A stretch of DNA of 64,000 nt. Origin: Bacillus sp. ISL-7. Its GTDB lineage: Bacteria; Bacillota; Bacilli; Bacillales_B; DSM-18226. Under the pieces are notes generated by a model. The model was not told the origin of the DNA. It saw only the letters and a list, made by a program, of their open reading frames with translations, and did not search any database. The stretch lies in assembly GCF_018613065.1 (NCBI RefSeq), contig NZ_JAGGQW010000001.1:1-64000 (forward strand). The letters run 5' to 3'. The translations under genes were made by a program, and so were the position numbers. Below, piece after piece: positions 48,134 through 55,993 of the stretch. How positions within the stretch are numbered: the stretch's first letter is position 1; every line of letters begins with the position of its first letter.

Positions 48134-48164
48134 GGTGAACCTTACCATAAATAGAAGCAGTTTT
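48134..48164 (+). repeat. Direct repeat copy 2: non-coding copy of the rlmH 3' end
   Basis: GGTGAACCTTACCATAAATA then GAAGCAGTTTT. The bases would encode GEPYHK-stop, but an in-frame stop lies three codons upstream. Mismatches to copy 1 are at 48136 and 48156. AAAACTGCT (48111-48119) is an inverted copy of its right end AGCAGTTTT. Confidence 0.85.
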
Positions 48165-48210
48165 TTATTAATTATGTCTAACCAATCGTCTATTATATGA
48201 TGAAGGTTCC

Positions 48211-48385
48211 TCTCTCGTTTTTCGAGAAAGTAATGGGCTAAATATACAGTAACTAAGAGATACGTCCTTTGTACGTATTTTTTTAGCTAATTAGGAAAGC
48301 TCGTGAGCATTTGCAGCGCAGCCTAAAAGTTGAGCTTTTAGGCGAACTACTCATCTGACTTCCCCCTTAAGGGCTCGTCAATCGG
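48211..48385. other. Hairpin-rich intergenic segment, possible ncRNA or repeat
   Basis: Five consecutive inverted repeats: TCTCG/CGAGA (48213-48227); ATACGT/ACGTAT followed by seven T (48260-48284, terminator-like); GCTCGTGAGC (48299-48308); GCCTAAAAG/CTTTTAGGC, 9 bp perfect (48321-48343); CCCTTAAGGG (48364-48373). No ORF is present. I recognise no RNA family here. The stretch is less A/T-rich than its surroundings and lies just outside the right rlmH-like repeat. Confidence 0.5.
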
Positions 48386-48468
48386 CAAGTTTTCTTTATA
48401 TATTTTTCACTCGTGAATATAATCTTAATAGGCTTATTTTCGGAGAATGCGGAAAAGGGGGCTAATGA

Positions 48469-48885
48469 ATGAATAACATGAAGCAGCTGGGAGACCAATT
48501 TGCCCAAATATTAAATGGTAAAGCTAAAATGGTGAAAAATGGCTGTTCGGTTAGTTTAAAGCGCAGTTTTGATGTTCATGTCCAAGGACGGCCAAGTCAT
48601 TCTGTTTTACCAGTAGGAATTTCTTTTGAGTCATTGGATGTAAATGGTAATGCACTAAACCTTGGGGAGATAACATTACTTGAACAGGAAATCCCAAATT
48701 TCACAAGATCTGTTGTGGCTCAAGGATTAATTGTGGGTGCCTTGCATAATCACTGGATATTTGCTCAACCAAATCTGATGTATATTCATATTCAATCGGT
48801 TGAACCGCCTCTCTCCTTCGCAAGAAAAGTGGCAAAAGCATTTACAACATTAACAAGCCTCCCCATACAGGAAAAAAATGATTAA
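48469..48885 (+). CDS. DUF1259 domain protein
   Basis: A 138-aa single DUF1259 domain. It has VSLKRSFDVHVQGRPSHSVLPVGISFESLD in the first half and ALHNHWIFAQPNLMYIHIQSVEPPLSFARKV in the second, where HNH..PxxxxxHxQ is the family signature. Function unknown; the His residues suggest metal binding. No signal peptide. SD AAAAGGGGG. Stands alone, 208 bp before the FUSC-type gene. Confidence 0.8.
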   Translation: MNNMKQLGDQFAQILNGKAKMVKNGCSVSLKRSFDVHVQGRPSHSVLPVGISFESLDVNGNALNLGEITLLEQEIPNFTRSVVAQGLIVGALHNHWIFAQPNLMYIHIQSVEPPLSFARKVAKAFTTLTSLPIQEKND

Positions 48886-49093
48886 TACAACTTCAAGATT
48901 AGCGGTGAAGGAGATTCAAGCAGAGAGATACTAGCTTCAAAAGGTCAATATAATGATAACTTTTTTTGTGTCTATGTTTTTTGAGAAATTAAGGGCAACT
49001 TTTAAAAGAGGTGTTTTCCACCTATTTTTCCATTCTTTCCATTCTTCCTGCGGTATAATGGAACCATAACAATATTGGGAAGGTAAGGTCATA

Positions 49094-50155
49094 TTGGAGA
49101 TTTTACATCATAACAAATTTGTTGGAGGCAGAATTATTAAGACCGGCATTGCAGTTTTATTGACATCAATGCTTTGTTATTTATTAAAATGGCCGGAGAT
49201 GTTTGCAGTCATTACTGCAATTGTTACAATTGAGCCTACATCACTAGACTCGATAAAAAAAGCATTTATTCGCTTCCCAGCCTCCGCGATAGGCGCAGCT
49301 TATTCTGTTTTATTCACGTTTTTTTTCGGTGACCGTCCGTTTACTTACACTTTAGTAGCTTTAGGAACAATCTTTACTTGCCATAAGCTGCGGCTGCATG
49401 CGGGGATTTTGGTTGCTACCCTAACAGGTGTGGCAATGATATCGACGGTTCATCATCAATTTATCGAATCATTTTTTATCAGGCTCGGAACGACAAGTAT
49501 TGGTTTAATGGTTTCATCATTAGTAAACCTTTTGGTGTTTCGCCCAGATTATTCTGAGAATATTATGAATAAAACAAAACAACTATTTTTGGAGGCCGGC
49601 CTATACATTGAAAAGAGGGGACTAGAAATAGTATATGGGCACCCATTGCATAAAGAAACAAAAATGAAGTTTCAGTCATTTGTTAAAAAATTGGAAGCCG
49701 TTGATACTTTATGTGAAAATCAGAAAAAAGAATGCAAGATTCATCATTTTAGTAGAGAGGAAATAAGAGTATTCCATTATGCACATAAAAAAATTAACTT
49801 ATTGCATCAGATGATACATCATCTAGGGAATTTAAACTCTCTTCCCCCACTTAAGAGTCACTTGGACGATGATAAAAAAGAAATGATGATTTCAGCATTC
49901 CAATTAGTGAAGAGGATTCTTCAGGGAGATCATATTTGCAGGTCCAACTCTAATCATCGATTAATAGACGCACTGGATCGACATCTAAGACATTCCCAAA
50001 GTGAAGTTAGTGGAGAACAGAATCCCCAATTTCCCCACTTTGTTTCACATGAAACATTCATTATATTTGAAATACTGTCTATAATGGATATACTGGAGGA
50101 ATTGAAACAGCTTCAAAAGTTGGAATTAAAGCATATTCGACTGGGGGGCCAATAA
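49094..50155 (+). CDS. FUSC/aromatic-acid-exporter-family membrane protein
   Basis: A 353-aa protein with six predicted TM helices in residues 12-160 (IIKTGIAVLLTSMLCYLL through LMVSSLVNLLVFRPD). A helical cytoplasmic C-terminal half follows. The RIIKTGIAV...AVITAIVTIEPT pattern is the aromatic acid exporter N-terminal region (B. subtilis YgaE/YqjA-like). Transport substrate unknown. TTG start after GGGAAGGTAAGG. A parS variant lies near its 3' end (codons for FVSHET). Confidence 0.8.
   Translation: MEILHHNKFVGGRIIKTGIAVLLTSMLCYLLKWPEMFAVITAIVTIEPTSLDSIKKAFIRFPASAIGAAYSVLFTFFFGDRPFTYTLVALGTIFTCHKLRLHAGILVATLTGVAMISTVHHQFIESFFIRLGTTSIGLMVSSLVNLLVFRPDYSENIMNKTKQLFLEAGLYIEKRGLEIVYGHPLHKETKMKFQSFVKKLEAVDTLCENQKKECKIHHFSREEIRVFHYAHKKINLLHQMIHHLGNLNSLPPLKSHLDDDKKEMMISAFQLVKRILQGDHICRSNSNHRLIDALDRHLRHSQSEVSGEQNPQFPHFVSHETFIIFEILSIMDILEELKQLQKLELKHIRLGGQ
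50041..50056. other. parS: parS-like site 4 (one substitution)
   Basis: TGTTTCACATGAAACA differs from the consensus at one central base. It is the reverse complement of the 26557 variant. Confidence 0.7.
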
Positions 50156-50210
50156 GAAGCAGGAGTTATGGAAATATTCATCATAACTTATCGGAAAAAT
50201 ATTGTTTTGC

Positions 50211-50273
50211 AAAAAACCAGAATAGATAATGTGCATAAAAACCTTGCATATTACCTATTCTGGTTTTTTTTGT
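50211..50273 (+). terminator. FUSC gene terminator
   Basis: AAAAACCAGAATAG...TGCA and TGCA...CTATTCTGGTTTTTTTT form a long stem with minor mismatches. The U-run is eight or more. Confidence 0.88.
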
Positions 50274-50331
50274 TGATTTTTTGTAATATAAAGGTCACGT
50301 CATTGTAGTCCATTGGTACAAGCCTGTATTT

Positions 50332-50865
50332 TCACTTTTTCTTAGGAATATAGTTAAAAATCTCTTTCGATTCAAAGCTGTCCACGAGGCGATTCAGCCA
50401 GTCATAGTATTCGAGAGCATCGTTTAGTTTTTCAATATCCAGTCTTGCTTCCGATTGTATCTTCCTATCGATTTTATCATCTTCTAAAAGTGATTGTAAT
50501 TCTGTCAGCGACTTCTCCATAGCGGAAACATTAATCGAGATTCCCGTTCTCCATTTAATAGAAAAAAAGTCGATAAAGGTCTGATACCAATCTGGCTCCG
50601 CTTGATAAAGGTCCTTCCGTACGCCCTTTTTCCAAACCTTTCCTACCATCTTCAGTTCTAACAAACTTCGGACCGAGGTACTCATACTAGTTTTACTCAT
50701 CCCAAGCTCGTCTTTCATTTCATCTAGTGTTAACGGGCCCTCCTGAAAATACAAAGCCCCATATAATCTTCCAATGGATTCAGTTACCCCATATAAATTC
50801 ATATTTTGAGAAATAGCTTCAATCACCCGTTCACGTGCTTGCTCCAACTTTTTTTCGCCATTCAT
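50332..50865 (-). CDS. gbsR: GbsR/OpcR-type MarR-like repressor
   Basis: A 177-aa winged-helix regulator: RVIEAISQNMNLYGVTESIGRLYGALYF, then the HTH LTLDEMKDELGMSKTSMSTSVRSLLELKMVGKVW. The C-terminus WLNRLVDSFESKEIFNYIP matches GbsR/OpcR. In B. subtilis GbsR senses choline and OpcR represses opuC. Here it is divergent from opuA, so it likely controls this transporter, though B. subtilis opuA is not its classical target. SD is weak (GATACAAAATG context). The exact paralogue cannot be fixed; the gbsR symbol is by family. Confidence 0.85.
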   Translation of the reverse strand: MNGEKKLEQARERVIEAISQNMNLYGVTESIGRLYGALYFQEGPLTLDEMKDELGMSKTSMSTSVRSLLELKMVGKVWKKGVRKDLYQAEPDWYQTFIDFFSIKWRTGISINVSAMEKSLTELQSLLEDDKIDRKIQSEARLDIEKLNDALEYYDWLNRLVDSFESKEIFNYIPKKK

Positions 50866-50990
50866 TTTGTATCACATCCATTTTATATAAATGTACCTAC
50901 TAAGACTACCATGTATATTTTAAAAGTAAAGAATTCACTTATAGAGGAAATGAGAGCAATTCCAAGGAATTTAGAGAATGTTGCATATTC

Positions 50991-51018
50991 AGTACGTACA
51001 GTTTTTTCTGTACGTACT
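50991..51018. promoter_or_regulatory. Palindrome in the gbsR-opuA intergenic region, candidate operator
   Basis: AGTACGTACAG (50991-51001) and CTGTACGTACT (51008-51018) are perfect 11-bp arms around TTTTTT. It lies 30 bp upstream of the opuA -35. An operator for the divergent GbsR-type repressor is inferred. No T-run on either side. Confidence 0.55.
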
Positions 51019-51047
51019 TTACGCCCAAATTTGCCCAATTAACAACT

Positions 51048-51077
51048 TTGCTAATTACGGTAAGTTGGCACTATAAT
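51048..51077 (+). promoter_or_regulatory. opuA promoter
   Basis: TTGCTA (51048-51053), 18-bp spacer, perfect -10 TATAAT (51072-51077), 43 bp before the opuAA start. Confidence 0.65.
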
Positions 51078-51120
51078 GAAAAAAGTTCCACTACTTACGA
51101 AACAGCAATGAGGTGATCAC

Positions 51121-52407
51121 TTGAATTCTAATAATAAAAAAATCAGCGTCCGTAATGTAACGAAAATCTTTGGAAAACCCAAAAAAGCCCTTCAGTTATT
51201 ACAAAGTGGGGAAACAAAACAAAGTATTTTAAAGAAAACAGGGGCGACTGTTGGGGTAAATCAAGCAACATTTGATGTCGAATCAGGAGAGATCTTTGTC
51301 ATCATGGGTTTATCAGGAAGCGGCAAGTCTACTCTTGTCCGCATGCTTAACCGGTTAATCGACCCGACCGACGGTGAAGTTTTGATTGACGGCATGGATA
51401 TCGTAAAAATGAAAAAAGAACATTTAAGAGATGTTCGCCGCCAAAAAATAAGCATGGTCTTCCAAAAATTTGCACTTCTTCCCCATCGAACTGTCTTAGA
51501 GAATACAGAGTATGGTTTAGAGGTTCAAGGAGTACCAAAAGAAACCCGAATAAACAAAGCCATGGATGCTTTAAAACTCGTAGGGCTCGATGGATATGAA
51601 TTCCAGTTCCCTAAACAATTAAGCGGTGGAATGCAGCAAAGAGTTGGATTAGCAAGAGCATTAGCCAATGATGCAGATATTTTGCTGATGGATGAAGCCT
51701 TTAGCGCGTTGGACCCCTTGATTCGCAAAGACATGCAGGATGAGCTTCTTGAGCTTCAATCAACCATGAAAAAAACAATTGTATTTATTACCCATGATTT
51801 AGATGAAGCCCTAAGAATAGGCGATCGTATTGCCCTCATGAAAGATGGTTCCATTGTCCAAATTGGAACACCAGAAGAGATCCTAATGAATCCATCAAAC
51901 GACTATGTGGAGAGATTCGTAGAGGATGTAGATTTATCTAAAGTTTTAACTGCAGGGCATGTCATGAAACGGGCAGAAGCTGTTTCAGTTGAAAAGGGCC
52001 CACGTGTTGCTCTTCAAATGATGAGAGATTTAGGGATATCTAGTATATATGTCGTGGATAGAAAGAAACGATTACTAGGCGCTATAACAGCCGCAGATGC
52101 AAAAGAGGCGATTGACCGGAATAAAGGAATCATAGACATTTTACAGGCGGATGTTTCGACTGTTTCACCTGATACACTGCTAACCGATTTATTTGAGAAA
52201 GTTTCCATTGCTACTATTCCTGTGGCAGTTGTCGACCATATGCGACGGCTAAATGGAATTCTTGTCCGAGGTGCCGTCATTGGAGCGTTAGCTGGTAACA
52301 ATGATTCTATTAACAACTTTGAACAAGCAAAGGCTGAGATAGCAGCTAACCAAGAAGACAAGGGGGTGAAAATAACATGGAACAATGGCTCCCGAAAATC
52401 CCAATAG
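51121..52407 (+). CDS. opuAA: Glycine betaine ABC transporter ATPase OpuAA
   Basis: ATPase of the OpuA osmoprotectant importer. It is 428 aa. Walker A GLSGSGKST is near residues 63-71, the signature LSGGMQQRVGLARAL and Walker B ILLMDEAFSALDPL follow, and the H-loop is ITHDLDEA. Two C-terminal CBS domains (about 280-410) may sense ionic strength or c-di-AMP. TTG start after GAGGTG. The 3' end overlaps opuAB by 31 nt. Confidence 0.95.
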   Translation: MNSNNKKISVRNVTKIFGKPKKALQLLQSGETKQSILKKTGATVGVNQATFDVESGEIFVIMGLSGSGKSTLVRMLNRLIDPTDGEVLIDGMDIVKMKKEHLRDVRRQKISMVFQKFALLPHRTVLENTEYGLEVQGVPKETRINKAMDALKLVGLDGYEFQFPKQLSGGMQQRVGLARALANDADILLMDEAFSALDPLIRKDMQDELLELQSTMKKTIVFITHDLDEALRIGDRIALMKDGSIVQIGTPEEILMNPSNDYVERFVEDVDLSKVLTAGHVMKRAEAVSVEKGPRVALQMMRDLGISSIYVVDRKKRLLGAITAADAKEAIDRNKGIIDILQADVSTVSPDTLLTDLFEKVSIATIPVAVVDHMRRLNGILVRGAVIGALAGNNDSINNFEQAKAEIAANQEDKGVKITWNNGSRKSQ

Positions 52408-53228
52408 CCGATTGGGTAGATACATTTGTAAACTGGCTGACGGTTCATTTGGCAGTAGCTTTTGATGGAATTACCAACTTTCTCCAATCCATTGTGGATG
52501 GAATGGTAATCGGCTTTGGTTATATTCCTTCCTACTTATTTATGATTCTATTAACTTTACTCGCCTGGAAAGTTTCAAATAAAGGAATAGCACTCTTTAC
52601 CTTAATAGGTTTATTTTTAATCGCCAATCTTGGCTACTGGGAACCAATGCTTGAGACATTGGCACTGGTGTTAACAGCCGTCATCATTTCAATTGTTTTA
52701 GGTATACCGTTGGGAATCTGGGCCTCGCAAAAGCAAACGGTGAAGAAAATTGCATCACCGATATTAGACTTTATGCAAACCATGCCCGCCTTTGTCTACC
52801 TTATTCCTGCTATTTTCTTTTTTAATATCGGAGTAGTTCCAGGCGTTGTCGCTTCTGTGATTTTTGCTATGCCACCGACGATTCGGTTAACGATTCTCGG
52901 GATTCAACAAGTACCTGCTGACATTATTGAAGCCACAGAGGCTTTTGGTTCGACAACAATTCAAAGATTACTTAAAGTACAGCTTCCACTGGCTATGCCA
53001 ACGATTATGGCAGGAATCAACCAAAGCATTATGCTGGCTCTTTCCATGGTTGTCATCGCATCTATGGTTGGCGCTCCAGGTCTGGGAGCAGATGTGTACC
53101 GGGCTGTTACTCAAATTCAAATTGGCAAAGGGTTTGAAGCCGGTCTTTCGATCGTTGTCATTGCTATTATTCTAGACCGGATTACTCAAAATATAGGAAA
53201 AAATAAAAAACAAGGGGGAAATGCTTAA
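52377..53228 (+). CDS. opuAB: Glycine betaine ABC transporter permease OpuAB
   Basis: A 283-aa permease: MEQWLPKIPIADWVDTFVNWL at the N-terminus and about seven TM helices. The ABC EAA loop is EATEAFGSTTIQRLLKVQLPLAMPTIMAG. Homologous to B. subtilis OpuAB. SD AAGGGGGTG lies within opuAA. The stop and opuAC start overlap as TAATG. Confidence 0.95.
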   Translation: MEQWLPKIPIADWVDTFVNWLTVHLAVAFDGITNFLQSIVDGMVIGFGYIPSYLFMILLTLLAWKVSNKGIALFTLIGLFLIANLGYWEPMLETLALVLTAVIISIVLGIPLGIWASQKQTVKKIASPILDFMQTMPAFVYLIPAIFFFNIGVVPGVVASVIFAMPPTIRLTILGIQQVPADIIEATEAFGSTTIQRLLKVQLPLAMPTIMAGINQSIMLALSMVVIASMVGAPGLGADVYRAVTQIQIGKGFEAGLSIVVIAIILDRITQNIGKNKKQGGNA

Positions 53229-54127
53229 TGATAAAGAAATGGATGTTTCTATTATTGGCGGCATTGCTGACAATGGGGCTAGCTGCCTGCGGTTCTGACA
53301 AAACCACAAAGGATGACGAAGGCGGGAAAAAAGAGGCGTCTGTAGGAGATAGCGTCGACTATAAAATTATTGGAATTGACCCTGGTGCTGGTCTCATGAA
53401 GGCCACAGCAAAAGCAATCGATGAATATGGCTTAGATGACTGGAAACTTGTAGAAGGGTCGAGTGCTGCCATGACAGCCTCATTGAAAAAAGCTTATAAT
53501 AAAAAAGAACCAATCATTGTCACTGGCTGGACTCCACACTGGATGTTTGCTCAATTTGATTTAAAGTACTTAGAAGATCCAAAGGGTGTTTTCGGAGAAG
53601 ATGAAAATATTCATACCATTGCTAGAAATGGTTTAAAAGAAGACCTTCCTGATGCTTATACAGTTCTTGACCAATTCAATTGGAATCCGGATGATATGGG
53701 TGTGGTCATGAATAGTATTGTAAATGGTGAAGATCCGGAAGAAGCCGCTGCTAAGTGGGTGAAAGACAATGCTGATAAAGTAAGCGAGTGGACAAACGGA
53801 GCGGGCAAAGTAGACGGAGACAAAATAACCCTTGGCTACGTGGCATGGGATAGTGAAATTGCGAGCACGAACGTCATTGGAAAGGTCTTAACGGACCTTG
53901 GCTATAAAGTAACCCTTCTCCAAGTAGAAGCTGGTCCAATGTGGACAGGAATCGCAGACGGAAGCTTAGATGCGCATGTAGCGGGCTGGCTGCCATCGAC
54001 CCATGAAGATTATTACAAAAAATATAAAGGCAAATTCGAAGACCTCGGCGAAAACCTAAAAGGGACCAAACTGGGACTCGTTGTACCTGCCTACATGGAT
54101 ATTGATTCTATTGAAGACTTGAAATAA
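53228..54127 (+). CDS. opuAC: Glycine betaine-binding lipoprotein OpuAC
   Basis: A 299-aa lipoprotein with signal MIKKWMFLLLAALLTMGLAAC and lipobox Cys at residue 21. The ligand-binding fold has Trp-containing loops that form the betaine cage (VTGWTPHWMF, HVAGWLPSTH, YVAWDSE). It captures betaine outside the membrane and delivers it to OpuAB. SD AGGGGGAAATG. Its terminator has been split by an IS. Confidence 0.95.
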   Translation: MIKKWMFLLLAALLTMGLAACGSDKTTKDDEGGKKEASVGDSVDYKIIGIDPGAGLMKATAKAIDEYGLDDWKLVEGSSAAMTASLKKAYNKKEPIIVTGWTPHWMFAQFDLKYLEDPKGVFGEDENIHTIARNGLKEDLPDAYTVLDQFNWNPDDMGVVMNSIVNGEDPEEAAAKWVKDNADKVSEWTNGAGKVDGDKITLGYVAWDSEIASTNVIGKVLTDLGYKVTLLQVEAGPMWTGIADGSLDAHVAGWLPSTHEDYYKKYKGKFEDLGENLKGTKLGLVVPAYMDIDSIEDLK

Positions 54128-54240
54128 TTACAAAGAAGCTGACTCAAGAGTCGTTCAAACGATGACTACTTTGATATGCTCCCGATAAAGTAGACAGATG
54201 AAATAATAAAAATCTGTTTGCTTTGTTGGGGGCTTTTTCT

Positions 54241-54930
54241 ATGGCGAAAAGTGCGTATACTGCACAAGAAAAGTATGAGTTAATTATGGCTTATCTGGAC
54301 AGACAAACCTCTATTCCAGACTTCTGCTGTCAAAACAACATTTCGAAGAATACGATTAAAAAATGGATGTTTCTATTTGAAACATATGGGATCAAGGGGC
54401 TTGAAGGATCTAGCGGTTGGAAAGGGTATTCTATCGAGGTAAAAACGGCTGCTGTTCTTGATTATCTTTCAGGAACCTATTCCCTGATTGAGATTGTACG
54501 TAAGTATGAAATATCAAGCGACTCTGTGTTGAGAAAGTGGATAAAGCATTATAATGATCATAGAGAATTAAAAGAGACGAAAAGGATGAGTAACTCTATG
54601 ATTAAAGGTCGATCTACCACGCTTGAAGAACGTTTGGAAATTGTTATGTATTGTCTACAGAACGGAAAAAATTATCACCAGGCTTCGGAGCTTTTCGAAG
54701 TTTCTTATCAACAGGTGTATCAATGGATGAAGAAGTATGAAAAAGAAGGAGAAGACGGTCTTAAAGATAAGCGAGGGCGGAGTAAGATAGATCCAGAATT
54801 AACTCAGGAGGAGAAAATCCAGCGAGAAATGAAGCGGTTAGAGCGGGAAAATGAACGTCTTCGGGCAGAAAATGCATTTTTAAAAAAGTTGGAGGAACTC
54901 GAAAGGAGGCGTTTAAAGAAGCAATCTTAA
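54241..54930 (+). CDS. IS150-type transposase OrfA
   Basis: A 229-aa DNA-binding protein, long for OrfA because it has two helix-turn-helix units. HTH 1 is KYELIMAYLDRQTSIPDFCCQ, then NNISKNTIKKWMFLF. HTH 2 (about 118-170) has RLEIVMYCLQNGKNYHQASELFEVSYQQVYQWMKKYE. A basic leucine-zipper-like helix follows at the C-terminus (LERENERLRAENAFLKKLEELERRR). It recognises the IS ends. A heptamer A-AAA-AAG (54882-54888) allows -1 frameshifting into orfB. Confidence 0.92.
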   Translation: MAKSAYTAQEKYELIMAYLDRQTSIPDFCCQNNISKNTIKKWMFLFETYGIKGLEGSSGWKGYSIEVKTAAVLDYLSGTYSLIEIVRKYEISSDSVLRKWIKHYNDHRELKETKRMSNSMIKGRSTTLEERLEIVMYCLQNGKNYHQASELFEVSYQQVYQWMKKYEKEGEDGLKDKRGRSKIDPELTQEEKIQREMKRLERENERLRAENAFLKKLEELERRRLKKQS

Positions 54931-55808
54931 GCCAGACCCGATTAACGGATAAATACGTAGCTATACAGGAACTTCATCAGGAAGAGAATTTTTCCATCGT
55001 TCTATTATGTAAGATTGCGAGAATTTCACGTGCAGCGTATTATAAGTGGCTTGACCGTTCCCCTTCAGAAAATGAAAGTTTAAACGAGGAAATCCTTGAG
55101 GAGATAAAGCGCCTATATAAGAAGGTGGACGGCATATATGGCTATCGCCGCATAACAATGAATCTAAGACGTACGTTATCAAAGGATATTAACCATAAGC
55201 GTGTGTATAGACTGATGAGGATTGCTGGAATCCAGTCGGTTATTCGTCGTAAAAGAAAAAAATATAAGCCGAGCACTCCACAACATGTAGCTGAGAACCT
55301 ATTAAATAGGGATTTCAACGCAGAGAAGCCAAATGAAAAGTGGCTGACAGATGTGACCGAAATGAAATACGGTTCCTCACAAAAGGCTTATTTGAGTGCA
55401 ATTTTAGACTTGTACGATGGATCAATCGTAAGTTATGTATTAGGAACATCCAATAATAATCCGTTGGTGTTTAAGACCCTTGATTTAGCATTAGAGGCTA
55501 ACCCGAATGCCAATCCCCTTCTTCATAGTGACAGAGGATTCCAATATACTTCCCCTGCATTTAAAAGGAAAATTGAAAAAGCAAAAATAGTGCACAGTAT
55601 GTCTAGAGTGGAAAGGTGTATTGATAACGGACCAATGGAGGCATTTTGGGGGACATTAAAATGCGAGAAGTATTATCTAAACAGATACAATACGTTTGAA
55701 GAGTTGAAGAAAGACATAGAGGATTACATACTGTTTTATAATCATGAAAGACTGCAAAAAAGACTAAACGGCGTTAGCCCTTTAGAATACAGGGCTAACG
55801 CCGCTTAG
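54882..55808 (+). CDS. IS150-type transposase OrfB (integrase part, made by -1 frameshift)
   Basis: The frame is open from the slippery site (54882) to TAG 55806-55808, about 309 codons. It begins KKVGGTRKEAFKEAILSQTR, followed by the HTH_21 region (VDGIYGYRRITMNLRR) and the rve domain. DDE residues: D in WLTDVTEMKYG, D in LLHSDRGFQYTS, E in GPMEAFWGTLKCE. No independent start with SD exists before ATG 55125, so production as OrfAB fusion is expected. Confidence 0.9.
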   Translation, partial: KKVGGTRKEAFKEAILSQTRLTDKYVAIQELHQEENFSIVLLCKIARISRAAYYKWLDRSPSENESLNEEILEEIKRLYKKVDGIYGYRRITMNLRRTLSKDINHKRVYRLMRIAGIQSVIRRKRKKYKPSTPQHVAENLLNRDFNAEKPNEKWLTDVTEMKYGSSQKAYLSAILDLYDGSIVSYVLGTSNNNPLVFKTLDLALEANPNANPLLHSDRGFQYTSPAFKRKIEKAKIVHSMSRVERCIDNGPMEAFWGTLKCEKYYLNRYNTFEELKKDIEDYILFYNHERLQKRLNGVSPLEYRANAA

Positions 55809-55993
55809 TGTCGTTTATTTATTTCCGATGTCTACTTGACGGGGGGCAGATCACTTCGAGTCAGCTTTTTCAATTAGCGGTATTAGTTGGGTGTCAGGCA
55901 CCATCTAATGAAAAAACAGTAACTCAAGGCCTTGTCCCTGAAATGAATCGGCAGACGTAATAAAAAAGGTACTAATGAGAAAGGAGGAAATAC

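Larger units (their letters stand above)
44730..48164. mobile_element. Candidate SCC-like island or remnant integrated at rlmH
   Basis: A 3.4-kb segment is bracketed by 31-bp direct repeats, one being the functional rlmH 3' end. Between them lie an SMP-30-like gene, a Phe/Gly-rich protein gene, a GerPA-like gene and a methyltransferase gene. The repeats resemble the SCC site of staphylococci, which also recombines at the rlmH 3' end. No serine recombinase (ccr) or transposase lies inside. It may be a decayed or non-autonomous element, or one side of a larger composite. Confidence 0.42.
54172..55853 (+). mobile_element. IS3-family (IS150 group) insertion sequence, apparently intact
   Basis: A 1682-bp element with imperfect terminal inverted repeats over 35 bp (27 matches): left TGATATGCTCCCGATAAAGT..., right (complement) TGATCTGCCCCCCGTCAAGT.... 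It is flanked by a 3-bp target duplication CTT (54169-54171 and 55854-55856). It encodes OrfA and OrfB with a -1 frameshift signal. All catalytic motifs and ends are preserved, which suggests a recent insertion. IS name unknown. Confidence 0.92.
54136..55870 (+). terminator. opuA terminator, interrupted by the IS
   Basis: The arms AAGCTGACTC (54136-54145) and GAGTCAGCTT (55858-55867), then TTT, are now 1.7 kb apart. Removing the IS and one CTT rejoins them as a 10-bp stem with a structured loop (AGTCGT...ACGATGACT). The IS therefore lies in the loop arm of the original terminator. Confidence 0.75.
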
